From NCBI GenBank assembly GCA_946811185.2, contig OX328111.1, positions 41,652,388 to 41,716,387 of the forward strand: a stretch of DNA of 64,000 nucleotides. The letters are read 5' to 3'. Shown one piece after another: positions 12,110 to 21,782 of this stretch. The notes under the pieces are model-generated. The model ran no database searches and was not told the origin of the DNA. It saw only the letters and a list, made by a program, of their open reading frames with translations. The DNA comes from Hippopus hippopus (lineage: Eukaryota; Mollusca; Bivalvia; Cardiida; Cardiidae). The position numbers and the translations under genes are program-made. Position 1 is the stretch's first letter, and each line of letters opens with the position of its first letter.

Positions 12110-12589
12110 TATACATGCATTACCATTTGTTGTCATTCTGAAAAACAAATAAACGGGGTTAAAACGAGCCATACCTTCGTCAGGTAAGCAAACTGTTAAG
12201 TGCCGAAACTCATACATTGTAACGTTAAAAAGGATAACCGAATGGTCGTTTTAGGCAACATAATGGTCGTATACTTTTGCCATCAAATCATTAAAATGCA
12301 TAGACTTTACTTACCTTGAAGTTGTTTAAATCCATGTTTGAATAAAAATACATTGAATGTCTATCGTAGTGACATCATCAAGTTTATGCACCAAATTGCA
12401 CGTTTTACCAAGGTTTCAGTGATATCAGTTCTCAGTGACGTCAGTTTTCATTGAATTGGGGCACTCAGAAGGGAAATTCTATGTCGTCAGCGAATTCAAT
12501 TTGTGAGAACTTAAAACGGGTAAATTTCGCTGAATACACGTTGGAATGGTAAAACTTTGCAGTATAATAAATTCGTTGCACGGTCGGGT

Positions 12590-12722
12590 GGCAGGGGACT
12601 TGAAAATATGTTCACGGCCGTGGCGAATCATGTCGCGACCTTGCCTTTGACTCGGGGCGACATGATTCGTCACAGCCGTGAATAAGTTTCCAAGTCCCCT
12701 GCCACCTGACCATGCAACTAAT
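12590..12722. repeat. Terminal hairpin of P, copy 1
   Basis: An inverted repeat of about 60-bp arms runs from GTGGCAGGGGACTTG to CAAGTCCCCTGCCAC, with a CGACATGATTCG inner part. The same hairpin ends P at 21795-21918 and 35140-35275. Confidence 0.85.
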
Positions 12723-12949
12723 AATGTTGACGTGAAATGCCGTCTCGGATTAGTCTGCGCGGACTGCGTAACTCATCCGGGACGATACTTTATGCAAATG
12801 TCCGAATACCCCTTTTCGCATGTTGCAGACCATATGGAATCGAACTAAAATTGGGTACGCTGACATCATATCTTATCTGATTAAGATAGGCAGAGTTCTC
12901 AATTGCAAAACAACCATACCGTTAAAGATACATCTTTAATCGTTTTCAG

Positions 12950-13135
12950 CCAGCTTTTTAATTCATTTCATCTTTATTTTATGGAAAGTATAGTCATTTT
13001 TAAATCTTCATGCCATTTCTTGCCCCGGACTGTTGCAAGGTAGCACATGTTAAGACCAAAAGAAAATGCATTTCACTCTCTTAAGACCATCAAAGGAAGC
13101 ACTGTTGTCGTTTTCGGTTTTAAATCGGAGATAAA
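12950..13135. repeat. R dispersed repeat
   Basis: It shares a body with the 261-bp unit at 57696 and, inverted, with 62280-62500. Landmarks are AATTCATTTCATC, CTTCATGCCA, GTTGCAAGGTAGCA and GAAAATGCATTTCA. The nature of the family is unknown. Confidence 0.6.
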
Positions 13136-13359
13136 TCTCTTTAGTTTCTTTATCTAATACACCATATCTATCGATTCTTCATCAATGTTTAAGGCCTACA
13201 GCCCTACACAGCTGACCAGTATCTGAACCATTCTGTATACTGACTTGCCTTGTATTTTGAATCTCAGAGATGTATTAAGCCCCCTTTTACTAGGGCATGG
13301 TTCATATTGAATTCTAAGACAAGGCAAATACATTGCAATGTACTTTTATTTCGCAAGCA

Positions 13360-13563
13360 ACTTTTTACCAAACGATAAAATTTTGTACTCAACCAAATTG
13401 AAAGCGTTCGCAGACGACATCAAAGGTAGCTCAAATGATGATTTCTGATTTTAATGGGGTAGAAAACATTGCAGGAAAAGATGAAAATGCTGGTTACCAG
13501 CATTTTTCTATTTTCCCACATTGTTTTCAAAAAGCTTACTTCAATCGGGATTGTGTGGTAAAG
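13360..13563. mobile_element. M2 MITE
   Basis: The ends are CTTTTTACCAAACGA and GATTGTGTGGTAAAG. The centre is the family palindrome AAAATGCTGGTTACCAGCAT. Confidence 0.8.
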
Positions 13564-13644
13564 GACTATGCACATTTTGAGTATCCCTTAATATGTGCTT
13601 GCCTAACCCTTTGCTACACAATCTTAAAGAATAAAACTTTTTAA

Positions 13645-13848
13645 CCCTTATGCTGCTAAATCCGACTCACTGACATTTTGCGAACAATGTAGATCAAGAT
13701 CAGACTGCACAGAACGTGCAGTCTGATCTTGGATCTACACTGTCCAATAAGGATATACTTTTCTCCAAAACGTAAGTTTGAAATAGCATTGTTCAGGATT
13801 TTACTATCGGCTTGAAAGTTTCATTTAATTTATTTAGCAGGATAAGGG
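13645..13848. mobile_element. M1 MITE, full length
   Basis: TTAA lies at 13641-13644 and 13849-13852. The termini are CCCTTATGCTGCTAA and the inverted TTAGCAGGATAAGGG. The hairpin arms are perfect: GATCAGACTGCAC and GTGCAGTCTGATC with an AGAAC loop. Confidence 0.9.
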
Positions 13849-13852
13849 TTAA

Positions 13853-14027
13853 AAACATGGTGGGAAAGGGAGAAAATGCTGGTGACCAGCATTTCGTCAT
13901 ATTCCCACAATGTTGCCCACAGTTTAAAAGACAACCTCTATTACTTTGGCCATATTTCACCAGTATTTTGTCTCTTCAAATATTTCGAATTTGGACAAGT
14001 CTAATATCTGTCGTCTGATAAAAAATA
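13853..14027. mobile_element. M2 MITE fragment abutting M1
   Basis: It follows the right TTAA of the M1 copy with no spacer. It keeps AACATGGTGGGAAAGGGAGA, the GCTGGTGACCAGC centre and the right body TTTGGACAAGTCTAA, but has lost its left terminus. A second small piece lies at 14190-14228. Confidence 0.65.
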
Positions 14028-14029
14028 TT

Positions 14030-14600
14030 ATACGCGTTAGACTGCACTTCTCGGCTTACCGATATGTACGAAAAATCACATATTCGAATTTTAGATAATA
14101 TAAAATCGTAACAACTATAGAAATTGTAAAAGGCATACAAACAGACAAAAAATTCAATATGGATAAAATGATATAATTTTTGCCAGAGAAAGGGCAGAAA
14201 ACTTTGTGGGGAAAGGAGAAAATGCGGTTTCAAAAACCCTCTCAGTTAAAACTCGAAATTGTGTGAAAATGGGCTAATAGAAAGATACACGAAAAAAAAC
14301 TCGAAAATTTCTTCTTTTGCCTCAATTGTCTACCGCAAGACGCTGAAACCTCGTCTGCGGGACGTAATAAATTAAAACGAAATAACAAATTTTATGTAAG
14401 TGTTATTTATACAAACTTCATGCGATGGTTATCAAAATTTAATTGTAACCAACCAAGCGCGGACACCAGGTCTACGTTTCCGGTTCACGACTGCTTTAAA
14501 TGCTAACGGATCCCTTAAGCGCTTCACAGTCGCAGTTTAGGATCAGAATTAGTTTGTGGGCCTCCTTGATTGTCGAAAGGCGACTGTCCTTTAGATTGAG
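14030..14600. other. Upstream region of the secreted-protein gene
   Basis: No further repeat is recognised apart from an M2 scrap at 14190-14228. The GC-richer stretch from about 14450 has few palindromes and probably holds upstream control DNA for the gene at 14731, but no factor site is assigned. Confidence 0.3.
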
Positions 14601-14614
14601 CAGATAAGACGACG

Positions 14615-14730
14615 CGGAAAATAAAAGTGGCGAGAAAAGAAGCAGACGTAAAAGAAATAATCGTTTTACGACATATACATCAATTTACGACATATTGTGA
14701 AAACGTTTGTCAACAACTTATCTTGCCAAA
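14615..14730 (+). promoter_or_regulatory. Possible core promoter and 5' UTR
   Basis: An AAATAAAAG stretch near 14619 could act as a TATA-like element about 110 bp before the chosen ATG. An upstream in-frame ATG at 14707 would add MSTTYLAK in front of the signal peptide. The ATG at 14731 (AAAATGA context) is preferred because the hydrophobic signal then starts at once. Confidence 0.3.
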
Positions 14731-15061
14731 ATGAATAAAGGAGTTATCATTTGTATGTTATTTATCAGTGTTGTCGCTGTTGCTTCTGCCCAAAGCTGGC
14801 TTGAAAGTATGATGATGTTCAATTTACTTAGTGGAAGAAATTCCGGTGGAAGCGAGCCTGCCGGGGGTTATCAAGGCGGTCGCGGAGGTTACCAAGCGAG
14901 TAGCGCAACTTATCCTACTGGACAGCAAAGGGGATCGGGCGGACAGAGACGGCATCAAAATCAGGGATACAGATCGATGAGCTCGAGGGCTGGAATGTTT
15001 GGTGGATCAACCCCATTTGGAGGCGGTATCGGCCGACTTTATGCTTTGTCACAGGGTGGAG
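14731..15061 (+). CDS. Exon 1 of the secreted-protein gene
   Basis: It encodes the signal peptide and the low-complexity region. It ends CAGGGTGGAG followed by the donor GTAAGA. Reading through the donor would add KKSVYIMKFFVVTD before a stop; that read-through form is possible but loses the conserved-looking cysteine tail. Confidence 0.82.
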
Positions 15062-18000
15062 GTAAGAAATCTGTCTACATAATGAAATTCTTTGTTGTAA
15101 CTGACTAGTTGTACAGGATGTACAGTAAGTAGCCACCAATATTTCATCAAATTTCGAATTCCCATTGAGTTACATATATTTTTCAGTGTGAGAAAAAAAT
15201 CTATTACGCTGCCTCTGATCATTCGATCAAAAGAAAAATTACAATGATAGAAAGCTATTTACACTAACTATGGTTTTAGCGTTCGCTTCCTGATATCAAA
15301 GTTGTTGCTCTCTAAAACATAGTGGTGTTATTTTTCTGCTAAACTTTGGCGACGTCGCCTTTGACGTTAATGTAAAAAAAAAAAACTTTTTTTCGAAAAT
15401 ATAAATCACTTTTTGTACAGCTGCATTTATATCATATTATTTCACACCTACAATTTAACGTCCAATGAATTCGCTCCAATACTACCACGTGAGTACAGAA
15501 TATCTTATTCCATATTGGACACTGTAGAGTCCAATATGGATTTTTCAGAATGAGGCAAGAGTCCAATATGGATTTTTCAAAACGAGACAGGGTCCCGAAT
15601 ATCGATATTTGACCCGTAATGCAGTGTACCGAAGTCCACTGCAGGAGAACCAGTCTATATTTTGGACTCGGCTATCGCTTCGTCCAAAATATAGGCTGGT
15701 TCTGCAGTGTACTCATCAAATAGAATTCAGTATTGTACCCAAACATGTTATACTATAACGCATCTGAAAATATATACTTCATTGCAAATTTCAATTCAGT
15801 TTTCTTCATCGTCATACAAGTTTCCTAACTATAGCTTCATCTTATAAAACACAATAAATTAAGAAGTAAAGTTGGAAATACATGTAAGGCAATGGAGATT
15901 CAGACTTGGATGAAATATTAATGGCATACAACACGCGAAAAGGGGCATTCGGACATTTGCGTGAAGTGTCGTTTCGGACCAGCCTGCGCAGTCCACGAAG
16001 GCTAATCCGAAACGACACTTTCCCTTTTTTTTGTAATTTTCTGTTTTGCGCGAGTCTACTGTTGCACAAAATCTAATGTAATCGTAAAGTGCCATCTCGG
16101 ATCAGCCTCCGCGGACTGCGCAGTCAAATGTCCGAATGCCCCTTTTCGCGTGTTGCAAGCCATTAATGGCCACTAAATTTATAAGTCAATAAACCTATTC
16201 ATTCATTCTATCCCCTTTATTCTTTTCCTCACAACAAAATTTTAAACTTGTCAAAATTCGAAAAATTTGCAGATGACAAATTAAAGCGGGCTCAAAATGA
16301 AGCAAATTGCCTTAAATTTAGAATAAAACTGTATTAACCCATTTGGCTGCTAAGCGCGACTCACTGACCTTTAGCGGGCAGTGTTGATCAAGATCAGACT
16401 GCACAAAAGGTGCAGTCTGATCTTGGATCTATAGTGTCCGATAAGGAGATATCGTTCCCACAAAAATGCCTTTGAAATTGCGAAATTCGGGTTTTTACTA
16501 TCAGCTTGAAAGTTTTATTTCACTTATATAGCAGGATAAGGGTTTAAATAATTGCTAGTTACCAGCATTTTCTCCTTTCCCACATTGTTTTCAAAAGTTT
16601 TCTTTTTCAGAGTCATTGCATCTAGGGATTTGTGTGGTAAAGGGTCAATTCTTTTCAGAATGGCCCAGTGTTTCAACAACCCTGAGTAGTATTGATTTTG
16701 AAAACATCATCGAAACCGAGAAATTGCTTGTAACCAGCATTTTCACGTTTTGTCTGCGACAGTTTCTAAACTTATGCATAATTTCCATCCTTTTTATCTG
16801 CAACGCTTTCTAAATTAGATACGTTCAACATCTTGTCATCCTGTAGGCCTTTACCACACAGTCCCAAGTTTTAACTACCCTGAAGAAGAGGGCATTTGAA
16901 AACATTGTGAGAAAAGGAGAAAATGCTGGTTACCAGCATTTTCTCCTTTTCCCACAATGTTTTTTACGCATCAAAGGCAGAAATCATCATTTAAGCTACA
17001 TTTATTTTATCGTTTGCAAATACTTTCAATTTCACCTAGTCCGAAATTTTGTCATTTGGGAAAGAGTTAAAAAGACATTACCGCCGAACCTGCTTAGTAC
17101 AGGCCATTTTGTTTCAGGCAGTTTTCTGTCGTTAACTGAAACCGCCCAACCTTTGTCGTAATGTATGGTGGCATATTTCTGCCACGAGATACGAGATAGC
17201 TATCATGATAATTTTTGAAAATTATCGCGATAAATCAAAGTTTCCTGGAAATTTTATCGAGATAGTGAAAAGTTTCCTGAAAAAAATATCACGATTAACT
17301 TTGTTATCTAGAAAAATTTACATTGATCAGTAGATATCTTAACGCAAATTTCTCATTCGTGATAGTTCTATCCGTTTCTCGATATCTGTAAATAGAAAAT
17401 TCACCATTTGGATGAACTCGGTAGTTTTTGACTTCACAAGATTGCTTTCAGTAAAAACTCGAATTATTAACAATTGTAGCTTAATTGGTAAATTTTGACA
17501 AGACTCGAAATAAACGGAAGTCTGTAAAATCACAATGACGACTCGAAATGCCTCCTACGAACAACTTTAACACCAGTCAGGGAAAAGGAGAATTCATAAG
17601 GTTGAAGACGAAGATGTTCCGAAACTGTATCTAATTATAGATACCGTGAATGTTACTTGTTGGCACGAAAGCAAAAAAAGTTCATGATAGCAGTTAGAAT
17701 TATCGCGATATTTTTATCGTGAAATTTTTATTATCTAGATAATATTTCCAGGAAACTTTGTTTTATCACGATAGTTCTCTTAAATTATCGCGATAGCCAT
17801 CTCGTGTCTCGCAGCAGAAATATGCCACCATAGTAATGAATATCTATCTACAAATGCTCAACTGAAAATGATTTTAACAATGTCTGTCACCACAGAAAAA
17901 CAGTTTGGGTAAAAACGTGAAACTGCTCAAAATAATTGAGCCATGCTTTGTGAATAAATGGCTAAATGCATTTGCAAAAAGTATCGACTTGTATCAGCCT

Positions 18001-20468
18001 GTGCAGTCCGCGCAGGCTGACCTAGGTCGAAACATTTTGCTTTTCGCAAATTCTCTGCATCTCAAAAGACCCTTTTACCTCAAGATTCAGTTGGTTTTTA
18101 GACAAAATTCATTTTATGGATTAAGCATTATGCGATGAATTGCTTGGTATAACGGATCACGGGGATGCAGTTAAACCCCTTTTGCCAGGGCATGGCTTAG
18201 AGATTTTATATACATACTTTTTTTCGTCACAATGTTTTCGAAGTGTTTTACCGAAGCTTTTGCTTTAAAAACTCTTTCCCAACCGAAGATAAATGTAGAC
18301 TTGACCACAATCAAAGGATATTTACAGACAACAAATCATAACGTAGCTCAAAAAAAAGATTGTTTTCATCTTTCGAATAATAGCAATTATTACTTGCCTC
18401 AAAGCTTTCCGACTCAGTTACCAAATCAAAATATCACATATGACAGGGAAAAACCAACGTATCTACACAGTGTCAAAAAAGGTTCCAAATATGGTATGAT
18501 GATGTATCCCGTACGCTTGCATTGATTTGCGATTTGATTTGTAAGAATGTTACGCTATGATATTCATCCGCCATTCATAAAAACGAAGTTATTGCCTACT
18601 AATACATAATTCGTTATATTTTGTTTACCGTCTTCGTATGAAACTGTCAATAATTGCAATATTTTTCGTTGAAAGTTGTAGGTACATGTTTATAATAAAA
18701 GCAATATTATGCTATAGTAATTTAGTAATTTTCATGGCGCTTATCTTTGCTTCTCGCAGCGTAAAGAAAAGATTGACATCTCGCTCAACCTTTGGTCTCG
18801 TGCGATATCGAATTTTCAAATACAAGGACCAGGAAAGTTACTACAGCATACAAGGGGCTATCCAGAAGTTCGTGGACAAACCACATAACTTTGTTAAATG
18901 GCTCACAACACGCGAAAAGGGACAGTTGGACATTTGCGTAAAGCGTCGTCTCGGATCAGCCTGCGCAGTCCGCGCAGGCTAATCCGAGACGGCACTTTAC
19001 GACTACATTAGATTTTGTCCTACAGTAGACTTGCACAAAACAGAAAATTACATAACGAAAATTGTTGTTTCGGATTAGTCAGCGCAGCGTGCGCAGGCTG
19101 ATCTGGGACTACATTTTATGCAGATGTCACGAAAGCCCCTTTTCGCGTGTTGCATGCCATATATCATCGCATATTAGCGAAAACTTCACATATCAAACGT
19201 TAGACAGAAGTTACAGTCACTATAGCAACGTGCATATGAGGATAGTACCGCACCACAACATTTCAAACCATGTTTTACATTCAAGCTGTATAGCGTGAAT
19301 AACTACGCTCTTGCGAACAGTGTAGAGCGAAATCGGACTTCACATAATGTGTAGTTTGATCTTGGGTTGACACTGCCTGATACATTGAGATTTTTCAAGA
19401 GAAAAGAACTCTGAAATCACTTTTTTTTTTTTCATTTGATTTAGTCTGCAATTTCTAAACAGGAAAGTGTTCCTCATGAAGATGAATGCAGGTGGAATCA
19501 GTTGGAATGAGCGCAAGTATCTCTTTGTCCTTGAGCAGTGTACACTGACTACCTAGCGTTATGCAAATAAGGTTTTCGATACCCAGATGTGATGTTATGC
19601 TGGTGGTTACATTATACGAATGGACGATAACACTCGTCCACATACTGATCATGACGTAAGAGAGTACATGTAAAGAGAGGGTATCGTATGGCTCGACTGG
19701 CAAGCCTTATCCTCATACTTCAGCCCAAACAAGCATGAAATGTGAGATGATTTGTAGGTTCGAATTTAGGTTCGTCAGGTCAAACCTAGATGTATGCCAA
19801 GACTCGGTGCTATTCTTGTCTACGAATGGAGCGGTAATCCGCCAATGATAATTAGAAACCTGACAGGGAGCATTAGGACACGATGGTAGACTTTCATTGG
19901 CAGGAACGGGTCACATATAGATACTAACCCTTATCCTGCTAAATAAGTGAAATAAAACTTTCAAGCCGATAGTATGAACCAATATTTTGCTATTTCAAAA
20001 GTATTTTAAGGGAAAGATACCTCCTTATCGGATAGTGCAGATCAAATGTCAGACTGCAAGTTCTGTGCAGTCTTATCTTAATCTACACTGCCCGCAAAAG
20101 GTCAGTGCGTCGCGCTCAGCAGCCTAAGGGTTAAGCCAATACCAGCTCTCATCGTTACCTAACATTACTTTCTGGTACCAATACCATGGTATAGAGGGAT
20201 GATACTAGTTTTTTTAAAAAATAGATTTATGCGTCTGGCCGGTTGTTTGACAAAATGGAATTTCCGGATCCATAATTTTATGATCACTCGCTTGGTATCA
20301 TGCATCACGAAGATGTATTAAACCCCCTTTTGCCAGAGCATAGCTTATTTATTCATGCTTTTTCTTTTCTTTTTCTTTTTTCCAGATACCGCCAGAAACT
20401 TACTTATGTGTAACATGTTGCCAGCCGATATGAAAACGTATTGTCTTTTTGGTGGAGGCTTGAACTGA
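14731..20468 (+). CDS. Secreted Gly/Ser/Gln-rich protein, two exons
   Basis: The exons 14731-15061 and 20386-20468 join in phase (G at the donor, AT at the acceptor, giving GAT). The product has 137 residues. Residues 1-20 (MNKGVIICMLFISVVAVASA) form a classic signal peptide, with cleavage predicted before Q21. Residues about 40-108 are low-complexity Gly, Ser, Gln, Arg and Tyr (GGYQGGRGGYQ). The C-terminal tail from exon 2 is different, DTARNLLMCNMLPADMKTYC, then LFGGGLN. It holds the only two mature cysteines (119 and 130), which could form a disulfide. I do not recognise the family. Composition would suit an extracellular matrix or mantle secretion, but that is inference. The 5.3-kb intron is filled with MITEs. 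AATAAA at 20498-20503, 30 bp after the stop, is a likely polyadenylation signal. Confidence 0.82.
15490..15720. repeat. Palindromic intronic repeat
   Basis: The motif AGTCCAATATGGA occurs twice at 15530-15580. A hairpin at 15640-15712 then has arms AGAACCAGTCTATATTTTGG and CCAAAATATAGGCTGGTTCT. It is probably a MITE of a family not otherwise seen here. Confidence 0.65.
15921..16163. mobile_element. M4 double-hairpin MITE
   Basis: The ends are ATGGCATACAACACGCGAAA and the inverted CGCGTGTTGCAAGCCAT. It contains two GC-rich hairpins: CAGCCTGCGCAGTCC near 15980, and a second decayed one near 16110. Confidence 0.85.
16338..16542. mobile_element. M1 MITE, full length
   Basis: TTAA lies at both flanks. 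The ends are CCCATTTGGCTGCTAA and TAGCAGGATAAGGG. The hairpin arms are GATCAGACTGCAC and GTGCAGTCTGATC, and an M2 fragment follows. Confidence 0.85.
16545..16645. mobile_element. M2 fragment
   Basis: It has the right arm only: TTACCAGCATTTTCTCCTTT through TTTGTGTGGTAAAGGG. A further M2 piece (16230-16295) lies before the M1 copy, which suggests that M1 entered an older M2. Confidence 0.6.
16847..17066. mobile_element. M2 MITE with intact hairpin
   Basis: The left end is CCTTTACCACACAGTCCC. The perfect central palindrome has arms AGAAAAGGAGAAAATGCTGG and complement. The right end TTTGGGAAAGAG is followed by TTAA. Confidence 0.85.
17166..17830. mobile_element. 665-bp TIR element at a TA target
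   Basis: It starts TGGTGGCATATTTCTGC and ends with the exact inverse GCAGAAATATGCCACCA. TA lies immediately outside each end. Subterminal regions are rich in TATCGCGATA-like motifs. TA duplication fits the Tc1/mariner group, but there is no coding capacity. Confidence 0.85.
17938..18195. mobile_element. M3 MITE
   Basis: It runs from TGAGCCATGCTTTGTG to TTTTGCCAGGGCATGGCTTA. The hairpin core is CAGCCTGTGCAGTCCGCGCA then GGCTGACC. Confidence 0.85.
18436..18850 (+). repeat. X-family repeat, uninterrupted copy
   Basis: It aligns with both halves of 110-1030 and gives the empty site for the N insertion (TTGCATTGATTTGCG). Confidence 0.6.
18898..19160. mobile_element. M4 double-hairpin MITE
   Basis: Its termini are ATGGCTCACAACACGCG and CGCGTGTTGCATGCCAT. 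The first hairpin (GGATCAGCCTGCGCAGTCCG and complement) is nearly perfect; the second near 19080 is decayed. Confidence 0.88.
19310..19440. mobile_element. Degenerate M1 fragment
   Basis: It keeps GCGAACAGTGTAGAGC, a decayed hairpin, then TGACACTGCCTGATA. The ends are lost. Confidence 0.5.
19928..20130. mobile_element. M1 MITE
   Basis: It runs from CCCTTATCCTGCTAAATAAG to AGCAGCCTAAGGG then TTAA, in the opposite orientation to the copy at 13645. The hairpin has several mismatches. Confidence 0.82.
20283..20345. mobile_element. M3 end fragment
   Basis: TTGGTATCATGCATCACG to TTTTGCCAGAGCATAGCTTA is the M3 right end. It lies just upstream of the exon 2 acceptor of the secreted-protein gene. 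Confidence 0.65.
20386..20468 (+). CDS. Exon 2 of the secreted-protein gene
   Basis: A strong pyrimidine tract and TTTTTCCAG acceptor precede ATACCGCC. The exon encodes 27 residues and ends in TGA at 20466-20468. Confidence 0.8.
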
Positions 20469-20497
20469 GCAAAACCCGCAAGGACACGGTAACTCTG

Positions 20498-20503
20498 AAT
20501 AAA
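20498..20503 (+). terminator. Polyadenylation signal AATAAA
   Basis: This is a canonical hexamer 30 bp past the stop codon of the secreted-protein gene. Confidence 0.65.
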
Positions 20504-20679
20504 GACCAACTATATATCAACAACAATTAAAAATGTGAAAACTATGTGAAAAGCATTTTCTTATATCTTATTCATGGTTCTAGCGTGGTATAAAAATGTC
20601 ATCGTGAATTTCTGTTGTGCTGCCTGTACAATTAAAGCCAATTTTATCTGTGCTTTTCTGATTTGTACATTTCATATTC

Positions 20680-21038
20680 AACGCCGTTTAAGACAATACC
20701 CAGTCTTATCGCGGCGTCTAACGCCGTTTAAGACAACAACCCAATCTTATCGCGGCGGACAACGCCATTTAACACAACGCCCGCGTATTATCGCGGTGGA
20801 CAATGCCGTTTAATGCAATAACCCAGTCTAAATGTGGCGGCCAATGCCGTCTAATGCAATATCCCAGTCTTATCGCGACGGCCAGTGCCATTTAAGACAA
20901 CACCAACATATTACGGCGGTGGATAATGCCCTTTAAGACAATACCCTGTTATTATCGCGGTGGGCAATGCCATTTAATGCAATACCCCAGTCTAACTGTG
21001 GCGGCAAATGCCGTTTACTGCAGTAACCCAGTCTTATA
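20680..21038. repeat. 41-bp minisatellite, about 8.75 units
   Basis: Unit starts (AACGCC or AATGCC) fall at 20680, 20720, 20761, 20802, 20843, 20884, 20925, 20966 and 21007. The period is 40 bp once, then 41 bp throughout. The consensus is about AATGCCGTTTAAGACAATAC then CCAGTCTTATCGCGGCGG. This closely resembles the tail of the S1 SINE seen at 31820-31870. Confidence 0.9.
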
Positions 21039-21344
21039 AGAAAAGAACAGACATTTTATTCAGACGTATACAAAGTACATTGTCTTATCAAAATATCAGT
21101 TTTTTAATGAATGATGTTACATGTGTATATACATATCAAAGTTGGAGAAACAAAACTATAGAAAAAAGTGTTTACCTATAGTTACTTATCAGAAAAAGAA
21201 TTATTAGAAATTTAACAAAAAAAAAAAGATCTGAAACCAGACAACAAGATGAAAAATAAATATATGAAGAAAAGTATAATACGTATAAAGAGGGAGAGAT
21301 GAACAAATAGTCAAAGCATGGTAGTAAAAAGAGACAAGGTAATT

Positions 21345-21400
21345 CTTCCAGTCAAGATGCATTAAGCACCCTTTTCACAGAGCATGGCTCATACAGATTT
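21345..21400. mobile_element. M3 end fragment
   Basis: AAGATGCATTAAGCACCC to TCACAGAGCATGGCTCAT is the right end of M3 only. Confidence 0.6.
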
Positions 21401-21639
21401 GTTAGGAGATAATATTTTCATTATACTAATTAGTAATTTAATTTTTCTAAACGCGTTACCCTAAAACCCATCACTGTACAGCCTACAGGTAATTTAAGAC
21501 ACACCAATTTTAAAAGCAACCGCTCCTTTTCCAACGATGAAATGCATTAACATCTCGTCTTGAAAAAGTAACTTGTTGAATTTTCACTGTTTAGCAATAT
21601 GTAAACAATGCGGAAAAAGAGGTATCTGCTGAGGCGGTT

Positions 21640-21690
21640 ACTTTTAAAGTCTGCGGCCCCTAATTCTCATAAATGGCGGAAGCTGCTGAG
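21640..21690. repeat. Fragment of the 37171 TTAA element
   Basis: AAAGTCTGCGGCCCCTAATT, then CATAAATGGCGGAAGCTG, resembles the left end of the MITE at 37171-37381. Confidence 0.5.
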
Positions 21691-21782
21691 AACTTTTCTG
21701 AAGTTGCTTTATTGTTTATAATTAATGTTACGATTTATTTAACAACGTTTGTGAAACAAGTTCGTTAATTTTTTTAAAAGAA

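Larger units (their letters stand above)
10642..12727 (-). mobile_element. P element copy 1, itself interrupted by Q
   Basis: It is related to 34395-35283 and, inverted, to 21783-23009. The left end is CTTATACTGCAAAG and the matching inverted end is CTTTGCAGTATAATAA near 12555-12570, followed by a long terminal hairpin. On the minus strand it carries ATG plus six codons (MDLNNFK) ending at a GTAAGT donor (12335 to 12315). On the + strand an ATG near 10791 opens MAASTDTSRPQDKHTE. It looks like an internally deleted DNA transposon that keeps two inward-facing first exons. Confidence 0.6.
10524..12838. mobile_element. M4 MITE split by the P element
   Basis: The left half (10524-10641) and right half (about 12728-12838) join to give one M4 copy like those at 15921, 18898 and 39656. 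The first half stops after GTAGGACAAAATCTA. The second resumes at GTGAAATGCCGTCTCGG and ends CGCATGTTGCAGACCAT. The element between them is P. Confidence 0.7.

Noticed and set aside
20680..21038. CRISPR-like regular repeats
   Set aside because: Contiguous 41-bp tandem units without unique spacers, in an animal genome.
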